Source of the DNA: Liolophura sinensis
Lineage: Eukaryota; Mollusca; Polyplacophora; Chitonida; Chitonidae
Length of the DNA: 64,000 nucleotides
Direction: 5' to 3'
Assembly: GCF_032854445.1 (NCBI RefSeq)
Contig: NC_088295.1
Location: 622,501 to 686,500, forward strand
In this document: positions 63,830 through 64,000 of the stretch, in pieces
Position numbering within the stretch: the stretch's first letter is position 1
Layout: every line of letters starts with the position of its first letter
Program-made: the position numbers and the translations under genes
The notes under the pieces: model-generated
What the model was told of the DNA's origin: nothing
What the model saw: only the letters and a program-made list of their open reading frames with translations
Database searches by the model: none

Positions 63830-64000
63830 TACAGAACCAGTCTTTCCAGTCGTCTGCTCCATATACAGAACCAGTGTTTCCAACTGTCTACCCCATATAC
63901 AGAACCAGTGTTTCCAGCCGTCTACCCCATATACAGAACCAGTGTTTCCAACTGTCTACCCCATATACAGAACCAGTGTTTCCACTCGTCTGCTCCATAT
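63830..64000. repeat. 35-bp minisatellite, cut by window end
   Basis: Four to five units of CATATACAGAACCAGTGTTT plus CCAACTGTCTACCCC, continuing past the end of the window. Confidence 0.9.

Overview
This is a piece of animal nuclear DNA, most likely from a mollusc or another lophotrochozoan. The evidence is spliced genes with GT-AG introns, three families of tRNA-derived SINE whose 3' ends resemble those common in mollusc genomes, a LINE remnant, and introns filled with minisatellites. No prokaryotic gene organisation, CRISPR array or functional RNA gene was seen. The species call is inference from repeat style and protein resemblance.

Two calpain (Ca2+-dependent cysteine protease, family C2) genes lie head to tail on the + strand. 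Gene A (2524-28575) is complete: 20 coding exons, about 673 residues once one apparent missing base in exon 1 is allowed for. It has a papain-like protease core with Cys (codon 7556), His (10478) and Asn (11960), a C2-like beta-sandwich domain, and a penta-EF-hand (PEF) domain. Gene B (33702-59867 and beyond) has 13 exons in the window. They match exons 1-13 of gene A one for one with identical intron phases. Its PEF exons must lie beyond 64000 or be absent. The catalytic triad and all splice sites of gene B are intact, but exons 1, 3, 4, 7 and 9 carry single-base indels, mostly at homopolymers. This looks more like uncorrected long-read error than gene decay, but a young pseudogene is not excluded.

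Layout: 1-2523, upstream DNA with a 50-bp minisatellite; 2524-28575, gene A; 28576-33701, intergenic DNA (3' end of gene A, degenerate repeats, SINE pieces); 33702-59867, gene B; 59868-64000, downstream DNA with SINEs and a 3.2-kb segment bounded by GC-rich inverted repeats that holds a LINE fragment.

Most of the window is intronic tandem repeat, and nearly every long intron has its own unrelated unit (16 to 90 bp; single arrays reach 6-8 kb). The most interesting pattern is that several arrays are built from the end of the neighbouring exon plus its 5' splice site. Intron A19 holds about 42 copies of a 90-bp unit carrying the end of exon 19 and its donor. Intron B10 holds about 25 copies of a 75-bp unit carrying the end of exon 10 and its donor in a CTACAG|GTAAAC context that resembles a recursive-splice site. 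Intron A17 has the same arrangement, and intron B12 repeats the donor of exon 13. Long ORFs in the arrays are artefacts of stop-free units, several of which have periods divisible by three.
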